The notes beneath the pieces are model-generated. The model was not told where the DNA came from and searched no databases. It saw only the letters and a list, made by a program, of their open reading frames with translations. Made by a program: the position numbers and the translations under genes. This document shows positions 17,757 to 26,082 of a stretch of 64,000 nt of DNA, in pieces. The stretch's first letter is position 1. Each line of letters begins with the position of its first letter. Origin of the DNA: Blastocatellia bacterium (GTDB lineage: Bacteria > Acidobacteriota > Blastocatellia > UBA7656); contig DATENM010000039.1 of the NCBI GenBank assembly GCA_035275065.1, forward strand, positions 243,182-307,181, given 5' to 3'.

Positions 17757-20057
17757 ATGAACCTTACAAAATCATCGGGCCGCGTGAAAGTCGTCGTGGC
17801 GACGACGGTGATGCTGTCATTCATTTCGTTCTGGCGGGCAGCAGCCATTGTCTTGAACGATCTCGGCTCGTCGGCTTTCTATGTCGGCGGCATCGCCGAA
17901 AAGGCGGTCGGCAAGTCGGCCCCGTGGCTCATCCTCGGCGTCATGCTGTTGAGCGCGGCGGTCTCGGCGCTCTACATCGAATCGTCAACGATGTTCACGC
18001 GCGGCGGCGTCTATCGTGTCGTCAAAGAAGCCATGGGCGGGACGATGGCGAAGGTTTCGGTGTCGGCGCTGCTCTTCGACTTCATCCTGACCGGGCCGAT
18101 ATCGGGCGTTGCCGCCGGCCAGTACATCGTCGGATTGGTGGCGCAAACGCTCACCTACTTCGGCCACCCGTGGCAGCCGCCGGACGCCGAGAAGAACCTG
18201 CTGGCGGCGGCGATGGCGGTGCTGGTGACGGCCTACTTCTGGTGGCGCAACATCAAGGGCATTCACGAATCGTCGGACGACGCGCTGCGCATCATGTACA
18301 TCACCACCGTCATGGTCATCATCATGATCGGCTGGAGCGTCTTCACGCTGCTGGAGCGTGGCGGCCAAAGCGTGCCATTGCCGTCGCGCGACACTTTGAG
18401 TTATGCCGGCGCGCCCGAGCATGCGCTCGGCTGGATTGAATCCTTGCGCTGGTTCGTCTCGGACGGCGACCGCTTCCGCATCGCCGCGAGCGCGCCGACA
18501 TTGATTGGATTGCTCGGCATCCTCGTTGCCTTCGGCCATTCGGTGCTGGCCATGAGCGGCCAGGAGACCCTGGCGCAGGTCAACCGCGAGCTGGAACATC
18601 CGAAGCTGCATAACCTCAAGCTCGCGGCGCTGGTCATCTTCATCTACTCGCTGCTATTCACTTCGCTGGTCAGCTTCTTTGCGGTGGCGATCATTCCCGA
18701 CGAGGTGCGCCCGCAGGTTTTCGACAACTTGATTTCCGGCCTGGCCATGAGCTTTGTCGGGCCGACCTATCTGAAGCTGATCTTCCAGGCGTTCGTCGTG
18801 GTCGTCGGTTTCTTGATGTTGTCGGGGGCGGTCAACACGGCGATCATCGGTTCGAACGGCGTCTTGAATCGCATCTCGGAAGACGGCGTGCTGACCGACT
18901 GGTTCCGCGCCCCGCACAAAAAGTACGGCACCACTTACCGCATCGTCACGATCATCGCCGTGCTGCAAATCATCACCATCATCGGCTCGCGCGGCGACGT
19001 TTTCCTGCTCGGCGAGGCGTACGCGTTCGGCGTGATCTGGAGCTTTTCGTTCAACGCCGTAGCGACATTGTTACTGCGCTTCACGCGCCCAAAGGGGCGC
19101 GAATGGAAGGTGCCGGTCAATCTAAGAATCGGCAAGACAGAGATACCGATGGGGCTGATCATCATCGCCCTGATGCTGCTGTCGATTGCGATGACCAACC
19201 TGCTGACCAAAAAGGTGGCGACGATTTCGGGCATCGTTTTCACGCTGGCTTTTTTTATCACCTTCACGATCTCCGAGCGCATCAACCGCCGCAAGCTCGA
19301 CCTGACGCTGGCGAAGCTCGACCGCTTCCAGTTGCAGCACAGCGAGGCGGTGAGCGAACAGTCGGTCGGCGTACGGCCCGGCAACGTGCTGGTGGCGGTG
19401 CGCGATTTCAACACCCTGTCGCACCTTGAGCAGGCGCTGACCGAAACGAACACCGAAGAGCAAGACATTGTCGTGATGACGATGCGGCTGGTTTCGGGCG
19501 ACACCAGCGGCGAGCCGGCGGACGAGACCTTGTTTGACGAGTACGAGCAGAAGCTTTTCACGCGCGTCGTGGCGCTCGCGGAAAAACATGGCAAGCCGGT
19601 TGACTTGCTGATCGTGCCGGCGACGAACATCTATGACGCGGTGGTGCAGACCGCCTATCAGCTCGACTCGGCAGAGATCGTCGCCGGCACCTCGGCGCGG
19701 GTGACGATGCAGGAACAGGCGCGCGAGCTGGGCCGCTCGTGGGAGAAGCTCGGCCAGGCGCCGCGCCGCCGCGTGCTGTTCAAGATCATCGAGCCGAGCG
19801 GCGACGAGCACGTCGTCGAGCTGGGCGCGCATGCGCCGCCGCTGACGGACGAAGACGTTGCCCTGGTGCATAAGCTCTGGCTACAGATTTCAAACATCCC
19901 GAGCCGACGCCGCGTCCACCACCGCGATGTTGTGCGCGTCGCGCTCAATCGCCTGGAGCGCGATATGAAGGGCCGCGCCGACGTGATGTTAGACTTCTAC
20001 AAGCTGGAGCATGAGAGCGATGACCGGCAGCGCGACGACAACGGGCGCCGCCGCTAG
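17757..20057 (+). CDS. APC-family amino-acid permease with C-terminal USP-like domain
   Basis: A 766-residue membrane transporter. Residues about 10-510 hold roughly 12 membrane helices of the amino acid-polyamine-organocation type, with ISFWRAAAIVLNDLGSSAF at helix 1 and the long FDFILTGPISGVAAGQYI helix. The last 240 residues are soluble: GNVLVAVRDFNTLSHLEQAL starts a domain like the universal stress protein fold, which in other permeases senses ATP or nucleotide second messengers. The substrate is unknown. ATG at 17757 was chosen; a TTG at 17751 with GGAAGG 11 nt upstream would add two residues. It is followed by yqeY after 42 nt, on the same strand. Confidence 0.85.
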   Translation: MNLTKSSGRVKVVVATTVMLSFISFWRAAAIVLNDLGSSAFYVGGIAEKAVGKSAPWLILGVMLLSAAVSALYIESSTMFTRGGVYRVVKEAMGGTMAKVSVSALLFDFILTGPISGVAAGQYIVGLVAQTLTYFGHPWQPPDAEKNLLAAAMAVLVTAYFWWRNIKGIHESSDDALRIMYITTVMVIIMIGWSVFTLLERGGQSVPLPSRDTLSYAGAPEHALGWIESLRWFVSDGDRFRIAASAPTLIGLLGILVAFGHSVLAMSGQETLAQVNRELEHPKLHNLKLAALVIFIYSLLFTSLVSFFAVAIIPDEVRPQVFDNLISGLAMSFVGPTYLKLIFQAFVVVVGFLMLSGAVNTAIIGSNGVLNRISEDGVLTDWFRAPHKKYGTTYRIVTIIAVLQIITIIGSRGDVFLLGEAYAFGVIWSFSFNAVATLLLRFTRPKGREWKVPVNLRIGKTEIPMGLIIIALMLLSIAMTNLLTKKVATISGIVFTLAFFITFTISERINRRKLDLTLAKLDRFQLQHSEAVSEQSVGVRPGNVLVAVRDFNTLSHLEQALTETNTEEQDIVVMTMRLVSGDTSGEPADETLFDEYEQKLFTRVVALAEKHGKPVDLLIVPATNIYDAVVQTAYQLDSAEIVAGTSARVTMQEQARELGRSWEKLGQAPRRRVLFKIIEPSGDEHVVELGAHAPPLTDEDVALVHKLWLQISNIPSRRRVHHRDVVRVALNRLERDMKGRADVMLDFYKLEHESDDRQRDDNGRRR

Positions 20058-20099
20058 TCGGGCTCGACGCCGCAACCGAAAACGATAAGAGGACTGGAT

Positions 20100-20549
20100 A
20101 TGGCAATCGTAGAACAGATCAACCGCGACATCACCGCCGCCATGAAGGCGAAAGAGGCCGAGCGCCTGAGCGCCCTGCGCATGATGAAAACGGCGCTGAC
20201 CTTGCGCGAAACCGAGCTGCCGGGCGCCGTGGACGACACCGAAGCCGGGCGCGTGCTGAACACCTTGCTCAAGCAGCGGCGCGACGCGGCAGAGCAGTAT
20301 CGCGCCGCCGGCCGCACGGATCTGGCCGACAAAGAAGAGAGCGAAGCGCGGCTGATTCAAACCTATCTGCCGGCTTCGGCCAGCGAAGAAGAGATGGCCG
20401 AAGCCGTTGACGACACCATCGCCGAGCTTGGCGCGGCTTCGATGAAAGACATGGGCGCGGTGATGAAGGGTGTGCGCCCGCGCCTGGAAGGCAAGACCGT
20501 TGACGGCAAAGCCCTGAGCGAGCTGGTCAAGGCGAAGCTCTCTCGGTAA
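20100..20549 (+). CDS. yqeY: GatB/YqeY-domain protein
   Basis: A 149-residue helical protein of the YqeY family, which resembles the tail domain of the GatB amidotransferase subunit and is thought to bind tRNA. The family features are all seen: KEAERLSALRMMKTAL, LNTLLKQRRDAAEQYRAAGR, a middle EESEARLIQTYLP motif and the closing MKDMGAVMKGVRPRLEGKTVDGKALSELVKAKL. Length is typical. AGAGG is 8 nt before the ATG. The stop codon is followed directly by the left arm of an inverted repeat shared with convergent larB. Confidence 0.92.
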   Translation: MAIVEQINRDITAAMKAKEAERLSALRMMKTALTLRETELPGAVDDTEAGRVLNTLLKQRRDAAEQYRAAGRTDLADKEESEARLIQTYLPASASEEEMAEAVDDTIAELGAASMKDMGAVMKGVRPRLEGKTVDGKALSELVKAKLSR

Positions 20550-20552
20550 GAA

Positions 20553-20656
20553 GTCAGGAGTCAGAAGTCAGAAGACAGAAGGGAAGAGGAAGCCGTCGGT
20601 GCGTACACTGTTCGCGCCGCCGCTTTTATTCTGACTCCTGACCCCTGACTCCTGAC
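20553..20656. repeat. 28-bp inverted repeat of GTCAGGA heptads
   Basis: Left arm 20553-20580, right arm 20629-20656, 28 nt (four heptads) with four mismatches and a 48-nt spacer. The right arm is inside the 3' end of larB and encodes its last residues ([12 protein letters not shown]), so it shapes the protein's C terminus. Confidence 0.9.
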
Positions 20657-21408
20657 TCCTGGCCTTTGCGGTTAATCAGGCTGGCGACGTAGCCGGCTCC
20701 GAAGCCGTTATCGATGTTGACGACCGTGACGTTCGAGGCGCATGAGTTGAGCATGCCGAGCAGCGCCGCCAGCCCGTTAAAAGACGCGCCATAGCCGATG
20801 CTTGTCGGCACAGCGATCACCGGCACGCTGACTAATCCACCAACTACCGACGGCAAGGCGCCCTCCATACCGGCGACAACGATGATGACCCGCGCCGCTT
20901 CAAACTCGGCGCGCGCTCCGAACAGCCGATGAATCCCCGCAACGCCGACGTCATAGACGCGCGCCACGCGATTGCCCATTGCCGTCGCCGTCACCGCCGC
21001 CTCTTCGGCCACAGGGATGTCCGAGGTGCCGGCAGAGATCACCGCAATCACGCCCGCGCCGCGCTCTGTGCGGTCGCGCAAGACCGACACCATGCGCGCC
21101 TCGTGGTGAAACTCCGCTTCGGGCGCGAGCTTCAGGATGGCCTGAAAGACCTCTTCCGTGGTGCGCGAGACCAGCAGGTTGGCGTGGTAAGCGAGAATGC
21201 GCTCGGCGATGCGGGTGATCTGCTCGACGGTCTTGCCCTGGCCGAGAATGACTTCGGGGAAGCCGTGCCGCAGGGCGCGGTGATGATCGATGCGGGCGAA
21301 TTCCAGGTCTTCGTAAGGCAGGTGGGCGAGTTGCTCGGTCGCTTCGTCTATGGACACGCGCCCGTCGCGCGTCTCTTCCAGCAGTTGCTTGATGCGTTCG
21401 CGGTTCAC
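20626..21408 (-). CDS. larB: LarB-type pyridinium-3,5-biscarboxylic acid mononucleotide synthase
   Basis: LarB belongs to the AIR-carboxylase (PurE-like) superfamily and carboxylates nicotinic acid adenine dinucleotide in the synthesis of the nickel-pincer nucleotide cofactor of lactate racemase. The 260-residue product has the N-terminal helical part ([22 protein letters not shown] split as RIDHHRALR and [11 protein letters not shown]), the core [16 protein letters not shown], and [17 protein letters not shown], plus [20 protein letters not shown] near the end. No larA, larC or larE is in the window. After the conserved end ([15 protein letters not shown]) about ten residues come from a heptad repeat arm. 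The region upstream carries a MITE-like element. Confidence 0.9.
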   Translation of the reverse strand: MNRERIKQLLEETRDGRVSIDEATEQLAHLPYEDLEFARIDHHRALRHGFPEVILGQGKTVEQITRIAERILAYHANLLVSRTTEEVFQAILKLAPEAEFHHEARMVSVLRDRTERGAGVIAVISAGTSDIPVAEEAAVTATAMGNRVARVYDVGVAGIHRLFGARAEFEAARVIIVVAGMEGALPSVVGGLVSVPVIAVPTSIGYGASFNGLAALLGMLNSCASNVTVVNIDNGFGAGYVASLINRKGQESGVRGQESE

Positions 21409-21415
21409 GCAACGA

Positions 21416-21425
21416 TTCTAGCACA
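21416..21425. repeat. Left copy of 10-bp direct repeat (putative target-site duplication)
   Basis: TTCTAGCACA, directly before the left terminal inverted repeat of the element at 21426-21557. The identical sequence follows the right end at 21558-21567. Confidence 0.85.
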
Positions 21426-21557
21426 CAGGGTCTATTTATTCTCCGGACTTGAACCGCCAAGACGCCAAGGACGCCAAGAGAACGCCGAGCTTTTCTTGGC
21501 GATCTTGGCGTCTTGGCGGTTTATATCCGATGGTTATTCGAGAATGAATAGGCCCTG
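21426..21557. mobile_element. 132-bp MITE-like element with nested palindromes
   Basis: The ends are CAGGGTCTATTTATTCTC (21426-21443) and the complement of CAGGGCCTATTCATTCTC (21540-21557), 18-bp terminal inverted repeats with two mismatches. A 10-bp direct repeat, TTCTAGCACA, flanks both ends, as expected of a target-site duplication. Inside lies a second inverted repeat, 21452-21480 with 21493-21521 (29 nt, three mismatches), whose outer half, AACCGCCAAGACGCCAAG, recurs in the repeat at 57612-57680. There is no coding capacity, so mobility would need a transposase elsewhere. The element separates larB from the CBS-domain gene, which diverge. Confidence 0.85.
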
Positions 21558-21567
21558 TTCTAGCACA
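21558..21567. repeat. Right copy of 10-bp direct repeat (putative target-site duplication)
   Basis: TTCTAGCACA, identical to 21416-21425, directly after the right terminal inverted repeat. Confidence 0.85.
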
Positions 21568-21575
21568 GCGGTCCG

Positions 21576-21605
21576 TTGACAATAAAAACGCGGCGCGGGT
21601 AGACT
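21576..21605 (+). promoter_or_regulatory. Candidate promoter of the CBS-domain gene
   Basis: TTGACA at 21576-21581 and TAGACT at 21600-21605, 18 nt apart, pointing to the CBS gene about 180 nt downstream. The -35 box is perfect, the -10 box is moderate. It starts 9 nt beyond the MITE-like element and its direct repeat. Confidence 0.4.
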
Positions 21606-21784
21606 CAGGCCAGCTGCAAAGACGTGCAGTTTGTGACCTAAGCAGTCGTCGTCAGCGCGGGCCTTCATCGCTGAGTGGACGACTAACGCACGATCACCTT
21701 TCCTCGCCCGAGGCGGTGCGTTGGCCGTTCAAATTATCCAGACCCTAGCGGAACCGCCTGCCCAACAGGCGACGAGGAGGGACT

Positions 21785-22240
21785 ATGAAAAATCTCGGCT
21801 CGATAGTCAAGGACTCGGATCGTGACCTCTTCTGCATATCGGTTGACGACACCGCCTATGCCGCAGCGCGCTACATGGCTGAACGCAACATCGGCGCGGT
21901 GACGGTGGTTGAGGGCGAGCGCATCGCCGGCCTGTTTTCGGAGCGCGACCTGATGCGGCGCGTTGTCGCCGAAGGCCGCGACCCGCAAAATGTCCGCGTC
22001 GGCGAGGTGATGACCACCAACCTGACCATCGCCAGCCCGGACGAAAGCTACGAATCGGCGATCTCGAAGATGCAGACGGCGCGCTGCCGCCACCTGCCTG
22101 TGCTGGAAGGGCAGCGCTTCGTCGGCCTGGTCTCGTTGCGCGATTTGCTCAAGGTGGACGCCGACGAGAAAGCCGAAGAGATTCGCTTGCTCAACACCTA
22201 CATCAACTATGTGCCGCCCGGCAAGGCACACGGCGCGTAA
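21785..22240 (+). CDS. Two-CBS-domain protein
   Basis: A 151-residue stand-alone CBS pair (Bateman module). Each half shows the usual pattern: DTAYAAARYMAERNIGAVTVV with GLFSERDLMRRVV, and DESYESAISKMQTARCRHLPVL with GLVSLRDLLK. Such modules bind adenosine nucleotides or SAM and report energy state; free-standing ones often act on partner enzymes or are stress-induced. The conserved Asp of the nucleotide-ribose site (SERDL, SLRDL) is kept in both halves. GAGGAGGGA lies just before the ATG. It precedes the transhydrogenase operon by 242 nt; a link to NADPH status is possible but only inferred. Confidence 0.9.
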   Translation: MKNLGSIVKDSDRDLFCISVDDTAYAAARYMAERNIGAVTVVEGERIAGLFSERDLMRRVVAEGRDPQNVRVGEVMTTNLTIASPDESYESAISKMQTARCRHLPVLEGQRFVGLVSLRDLLKVDADEKAEEIRLLNTYINYVPPGKAHGA

Positions 22241-22482
22241 GCGCCGGGCCACGCCGGTAGCAACAAAACCGACTCGGAGATACGCCGCCAGGGGGTGCCC
22301 GCTCTAGCCGCCGGCCGCCAGGGCGAGCCAGGCGACGTGCGAATCAATGGGATGGTATTCCACGCGGGTTAGACGTCAAGCCGCTTCCTGATACAATGCA
22401 GCAACAGATATCGCCGCCGCTGGTGATCCGGCAAGCGGCGCGCGGGTCTCTGTCTGAATCGTTCGCTGCCGAAGGAGCCTGA

Positions 22483-23619
22483 ATGCAGGTCGTCGTCGTC
22501 AAAGAATCGCAGGCGAGCGAGTCGCGCGTCGCGCTCGTGCCTGAGTCGGTCAAGAAACTCGTCGCCGCAAACGTGCGGGTCGCCGTCGAAAGCGGCTCAG
22601 GCCGCGATGCCGGCGCAAGCGATGAAAGTTACACGGCCGCCGGGGCCGACGTGTCGGCGGATCGCGCCGCGCTGCTCGGCGCTGCCGACGTGCTGGCCAC
22701 GGTCAACGCGCCATCCGTCGAAGTGATCGATCAATTGAAACCGGGGGCGGTAGTCATCGGCTTTCTGCGCCCGCTCGATGAGCCGCAAGCGATGCGCCCG
22801 TTTGTCGAGCGCCAGCTTTCGGCCTTCGCGATGGAGCTGGTGCCGCGAACGACGCGGGCACAGGCGATGGACGCGCTCTCTTCGATGGCGACGGTCGTCG
22901 GCTACAAATCGGTGTTGATGGCAGCCGAGCGCTTGCCGCGCATGTTCCCGATGCTGACGACGGCAGCGGGCACGGTGCCGCCGGCGCGCGTCCTGGTGTT
23001 GGGCGCGGGCGTCGCCGGCTTGCAAGCCATCGCGACGGCGCGGCGGCTAGGCGCGGTCGTCGAAGGCTTCGACATTCGCGCCGCGGCGGGCGAAGCGGTG
23101 AAGTCATTAGGCGCGAGCTTTCTTGAGCTGGACTTGAGCGGCTTGCAGACCGAAGATGCCGGAGGCTACGCGAAAGAGATTACCGAAGAAGCGATGGAGC
23201 GGGCGCGCGCCCTGATTGCCAAAGCGGCGCGCACGGCGGACGTCATCGTCACTTCGGCGCAAGTGCCGGGCCGCCGCGCGCCTTTGCTGGTGACCGACGA
23301 AGCGGTGGCCGGGATGAAGCGCGGTTCGGTGATCGTTGATCTGGCGGCTTCGACGGGCGGCAACTGCGCGGCGACTCGCGCCGGCGAAGATGTAATCAAG
23401 GACGGCGTCCAGATTCTTGCGCCCTTAAACCTGGCGGCGACCGTCGCCGTGCATGCCAGCCAGTTGTATTCGCGCAACCTGACATCGTTCCTGAGCTTGA
23501 TGATCAAAGACGGCGCTTTGAACATGGATATGAGCGATGACATCGTTGCCGCGTCCTGTGTCGCGCACGAGGGCCGCGCCGTCAACGCCCGCGTCGCCGC
23601 TGCGCTCGCCGGGAAGTAG
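22483..23619 (+). CDS. pntAA: NAD(P) transhydrogenase subunit alpha part 1 (domain I)
   Basis: A 378-residue soluble NAD(H)-binding subunit of the proton-translocating transhydrogenase, which drives NADP+ reduction by NADH with the proton-motive force. It starts with the alanine-dehydrogenase-like KESQASESRVALVPESV and carries the Rossmann motif LVLGAGVAGLQAIATARRLG at about 170-190, followed by QVPGRRAPLLVT and MKRGSVIVDLAASTGGNC. The three-gene split form (AA, AB, B) is normal outside enterobacteria. It is first in the operon; AAGGAG lies 6 nt before the ATG. Confidence 0.95.
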   Translation: MQVVVVKESQASESRVALVPESVKKLVAANVRVAVESGSGRDAGASDESYTAAGADVSADRAALLGAADVLATVNAPSVEVIDQLKPGAVVIGFLRPLDEPQAMRPFVERQLSAFAMELVPRTTRAQAMDALSSMATVVGYKSVLMAAERLPRMFPMLTTAAGTVPPARVLVLGAGVAGLQAIATARRLGAVVEGFDIRAAAGEAVKSLGASFLELDLSGLQTEDAGGYAKEITEEAMERARALIAKAARTADVIVTSAQVPGRRAPLLVTDEAVAGMKRGSVIVDLAASTGGNCAATRAGEDVIKDGVQILAPLNLAATVAVHASQLYSRNLTSFLSLMIKDGALNMDMSDDIVAASCVAHEGRAVNARVAAALAGK

Positions 23620-23666
23620 TTTATGAAGCTTGTGCAGGTGTGAACTGAATTACAGAGAGGGGTCTA

Positions 23667-24062
23667 ATGCTTGAGCCTTTGGCACTCATCCTCGCGCTGG
23701 CCGAAGCGCCGTCTACGGACGGCGGTTCTTTTATGAGCCCCGAGATGTTCATTGGCGCGCTCTACGTCTTCGCGCTGGCGGCGTTTCTCGGCTATCAAGT
23801 CATCTCGCGCGTGCCGCCGCTGCTGCATACGCCGCTGATGTCTGCGACCAACGCCATCTCGGCCATCTCGGTGGTTGGCGCGCTGGTCACTGCCGGCAGC
23901 GGTTATAACCGGACGAGCACGATCCTCGGCTTTCTCGCCGTCGTTGCCGCGATGACCAACGTCGTCGGCGGCTTTATGATCACCGACCGCATGCTGCGCA
24001 TGTTCCGTAAGAAGCCCGCCGATACAGACACCGCCGAAAAGGAGACGAAGCGACGCGGATGA
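23667..24062 (+). CDS. pntAB: NAD(P) transhydrogenase subunit alpha part 2 (membrane)
   Basis: A 131-residue membrane subunit forming part of domain II, the proton channel. Three to four helices are visible: FIGALYVFALAAFLGYQVIS, NAISAISVVGALVTAG and GFLAVVAAMTNVVGGFMIT, with MLRMFRKKP at the cytoplasmic end. RVPPLLHTPLMSATNAIS is the most conserved family stretch. Its stop overlaps the start of pntB by 4 nt (ATGA), which indicates translational coupling. An AGAGAGGGG box is 7 nt before the ATG. Confidence 0.94.
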   Translation: MLEPLALILALAEAPSTDGGSFMSPEMFIGALYVFALAAFLGYQVISRVPPLLHTPLMSATNAISAISVVGALVTAGSGYNRTSTILGFLAVVAAMTNVVGGFMITDRMLRMFRKKPADTDTAEKETKRRG

Positions 24063-25429
24063 GCTACTTCAGCGAGATCACTTACCTGCTAGCCTCCATC
24101 TTATTCATCTTCGGCCTCAAGAGCCTGAGCCACCCCGACACGGCGCGGCGCGGCATGAACCTCGCGGCGATTGGCATGCTCACGGCCATCGTCGGCACAC
24201 TGGTGCGCCACGAGATCGTGCGCTTCGAGTGGATCATTGCCGGCATCATCATCGGCTCGCTGATCGGCGCGGCGATGTCTATCTGGATGCCGATGACGGC
24301 GATGCCGCAACGAACGGCGCTCTCGCATGCGTTCGGGGCGCTCGCCGCATCGCTGGTCGGCATCTCGGAATACGCGCGGCATGGCGAGGCGCTCGGCACC
24401 TTTAAGATGACCGCGCTCGGCCTCGAAGTCATGCTCGGCAGCCTGACGGTGACCGGCAGCCTGATGGCTTTCATCAAGCTGCAAGACTTGATTCGCGGCA
24501 CGCCTATCACCTACAAGGGACAGAACATTTTTAACATCACGTTGTTTGTCGTGATGATCGGGCTGTTCGTTTACCTCTTGTTTGTGCCCTCGACCGGCGT
24601 GGCGTTTTACACGATGGTCGGCCTGGCGTTCGCCTTCGGCGTTCTGCTGGTGCTGCCGATTGGCGCGGCGGACATGCCGGTGGTGATGTCGCTGATGAAC
24701 TCGTATGCGGGATTGGCGGCGGCAGCCACAGGCTTTGCGATATCGAATAATGTGTTGATCATCGCCGGCACGCTCGACGGCTTTTCGGGATTCATTCTAT
24801 CAATCCTGATGTGCCGGGCGATGAACCGCTCGGTGACGAATGTGCTGTTCGGCGCTTTCGGCTCGGACTCGGCGGTTCAGGCGGTGCAGGCCGAAGGCGT
24901 GATGCGCGAGGTTTCTCCCGAAGACGTCGCCGTGCAATTAGCGTATGCCCGCCAGGTGGTCTTCGCGCCGGGATATGGCATGGCGACGGCGCAGGCACAG
25001 CATGCCGTCCGCGAGCTGGGCGACCTGCTCGAAAAGCGCGGCGTCAGCGTCAAGTATGCGATTCACCCTGTGGCAGGCCGCATGCCCGGTCACATGAATG
25101 TGTTGCTGGCCGAATCCAACGTGCCCTATTCGCAGTTGTACGAGCTGGAGCAGATTAACCCTGAGTTCCCCTCGACCGATGTCGCGGTCGTCATCGGCGC
25201 CAACGATGTCGTCAATCCTGATGCCCGCGACAATCCGCAAAGCCCGATTGCCGGCATGCCGATTTTAGAAGTTGACCGCGCGCAGTCGGTAATCGTCTTG
25301 AAGCGCGGCAAAGGCAAAGGCTTTGCCGGCATCGAAAACCCGCTCTTCTTCAAGCCGAACACCGGCATGCTCTATGGCGACGCCAAGTCGTCGCTGACCC
25401 GCCTGGTGCAGGCCGTCCAGGAAGTGTGA
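24059..25429 (+). CDS. pntB: NAD(P) transhydrogenase subunit beta
   Basis: A 456-residue subunit with about eight membrane helices (domain II, residues 1-270) and the NADP(H)-binding domain III (about 280-456). Domain III shows APGYGMATAQAQHAVRELG, HPVAGRMPGHMNVLLAE, VVIGANDVVNPDARDNP and KRGKGKGFAGIENPLFF, all signatures of the NADP site. It ends the operon pntAA-pntAB-pntB, and an inverted repeat lies shortly after the stop. The operon supplies NADPH and can also dissipate excess reductant. Confidence 0.95.
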   Translation: MSYFSEITYLLASILFIFGLKSLSHPDTARRGMNLAAIGMLTAIVGTLVRHEIVRFEWIIAGIIIGSLIGAAMSIWMPMTAMPQRTALSHAFGALAASLVGISEYARHGEALGTFKMTALGLEVMLGSLTVTGSLMAFIKLQDLIRGTPITYKGQNIFNITLFVVMIGLFVYLLFVPSTGVAFYTMVGLAFAFGVLLVLPIGAADMPVVMSLMNSYAGLAAAATGFAISNNVLIIAGTLDGFSGFILSILMCRAMNRSVTNVLFGAFGSDSAVQAVQAEGVMREVSPEDVAVQLAYARQVVFAPGYGMATAQAQHAVRELGDLLEKRGVSVKYAIHPVAGRMPGHMNVLLAESNVPYSQLYELEQINPEFPSTDVAVVIGANDVVNPDARDNPQSPIAGMPILEVDRAQSVIVLKRGKGKGFAGIENPLFFKPNTGMLYGDAKSSLTRLVQAVQEV

Positions 25430-25450
25430 TGAGTTGAAAAACAGACAGGC

Positions 25451-25510
25451 CACCAAGGCACAAAGACACGAAGAATCACAATCTTCTTTGTGCTCCTTTG
25501 TGCCTTGGTG
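25451..25510. repeat. Inverted repeat of CCAAGGCACAAAGAC-type units
   Basis: The perfect core is 15 nt, 25451-25465 with 25496-25510; weaker complementarity extends it on both sides (about 25448-25475 and 25483-25520). Units CACCAAGGCACAAAG and CAAAGACAC repeat with small changes. It sits between pntB and the convergent small secreted protein gene. The wording of the units resembles the CCAAGACG repeats at 21452 and 57612. Confidence 0.85.
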
Positions 25511-25534
25511 TCTTTGTGGCTAATTCTCTTCAGC

Positions 25535-25927
25535 CTACTTCTCGACAGACGATGTGCAACTTGCAACCGTCGAGCCGTAGCCGCATTCGCGGTCGTAACC
25601 GCCCAACTCGACCGTCGCCGTGACGCTGGTGTCGGCGGCCACCCCTTTCGTGTCAACGGTGATGGTGGAGGTGCCCTGGCCCGAACTGATCGCGCCTGCC
25701 GAGACTGTCCAGTTGTAGGTCGGCGTCACATTCTGATCGCCGCCCTGAACATTGGCCGTGAAGGTGAGTTTCTCTCCGACTTTAACCAGATCGGGGCAGA
25801 CCATTTTAGTCGTCGGACACTTGGACTGCGATTGTTGCGCCGCCGTGTGAAAGCTGGCGCCCGAAAGAGACAAGCAAACGACAACTACGATCAACCCCAC
25901 CCGATACCGCTCATTCAGTTTTATCAT
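25535..25927 (-). CDS. Small secreted protein with PKD/Ig-like domain
   Basis: A 130-residue protein with a signal peptide (about 1-30, ending HTAAQQ) and one beta-sandwich of PKD/Ig type: VGEKLTFTANVQGG, PTYNWTVSAGAISSGQGTSTITVD and TSVTATVELGG are the expected strands. Four Cys (CPTTKMVC and CGYGSTVASC) could form two disulfides. No catalytic motif. It may be a stand-alone adhesion or carbohydrate-binding module; function unknown. It is transcribed toward the transhydrogenase operon. Confidence 0.7.
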   Translation of the reverse strand: MIKLNERYRVGLIVVVVCLSLSGASFHTAAQQSQSKCPTTKMVCPDLVKVGEKLTFTANVQGGDQNVTPTYNWTVSAGAISSGQGTSTITVDTKGVAADTSVTATVELGGYDRECGYGSTVASCTSSVEK

Positions 25928-26020
25928 CGAATCGCTCCTGAGGTATTTTTGCCCGCCAGAACAACCGCTACACCTTACCGGCAGATTCTCATGCGGTCAA
26001 CAACGCAGCGCCATAAAATG

Positions 26021-26053
26021 AAAGCGGCTGGCTCACGACGAGCCAGCCGCTTT
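26021..26053 (-). terminator. Hairpin terminator after the nitric oxide reductase-like gene
   Basis: A 13-bp perfect stem (26021-26033 with 26041-26053) and 7-nt loop, 30 nt past the minus-strand stop at 26083. On that strand it is followed by CATTTTATGG, a weak T-tract, so intrinsic termination is likely but not certain. Confidence 0.65.
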
Positions 26054-26082
26054 GGCGTGTACGGCAAACTTCATTGCCGCTC

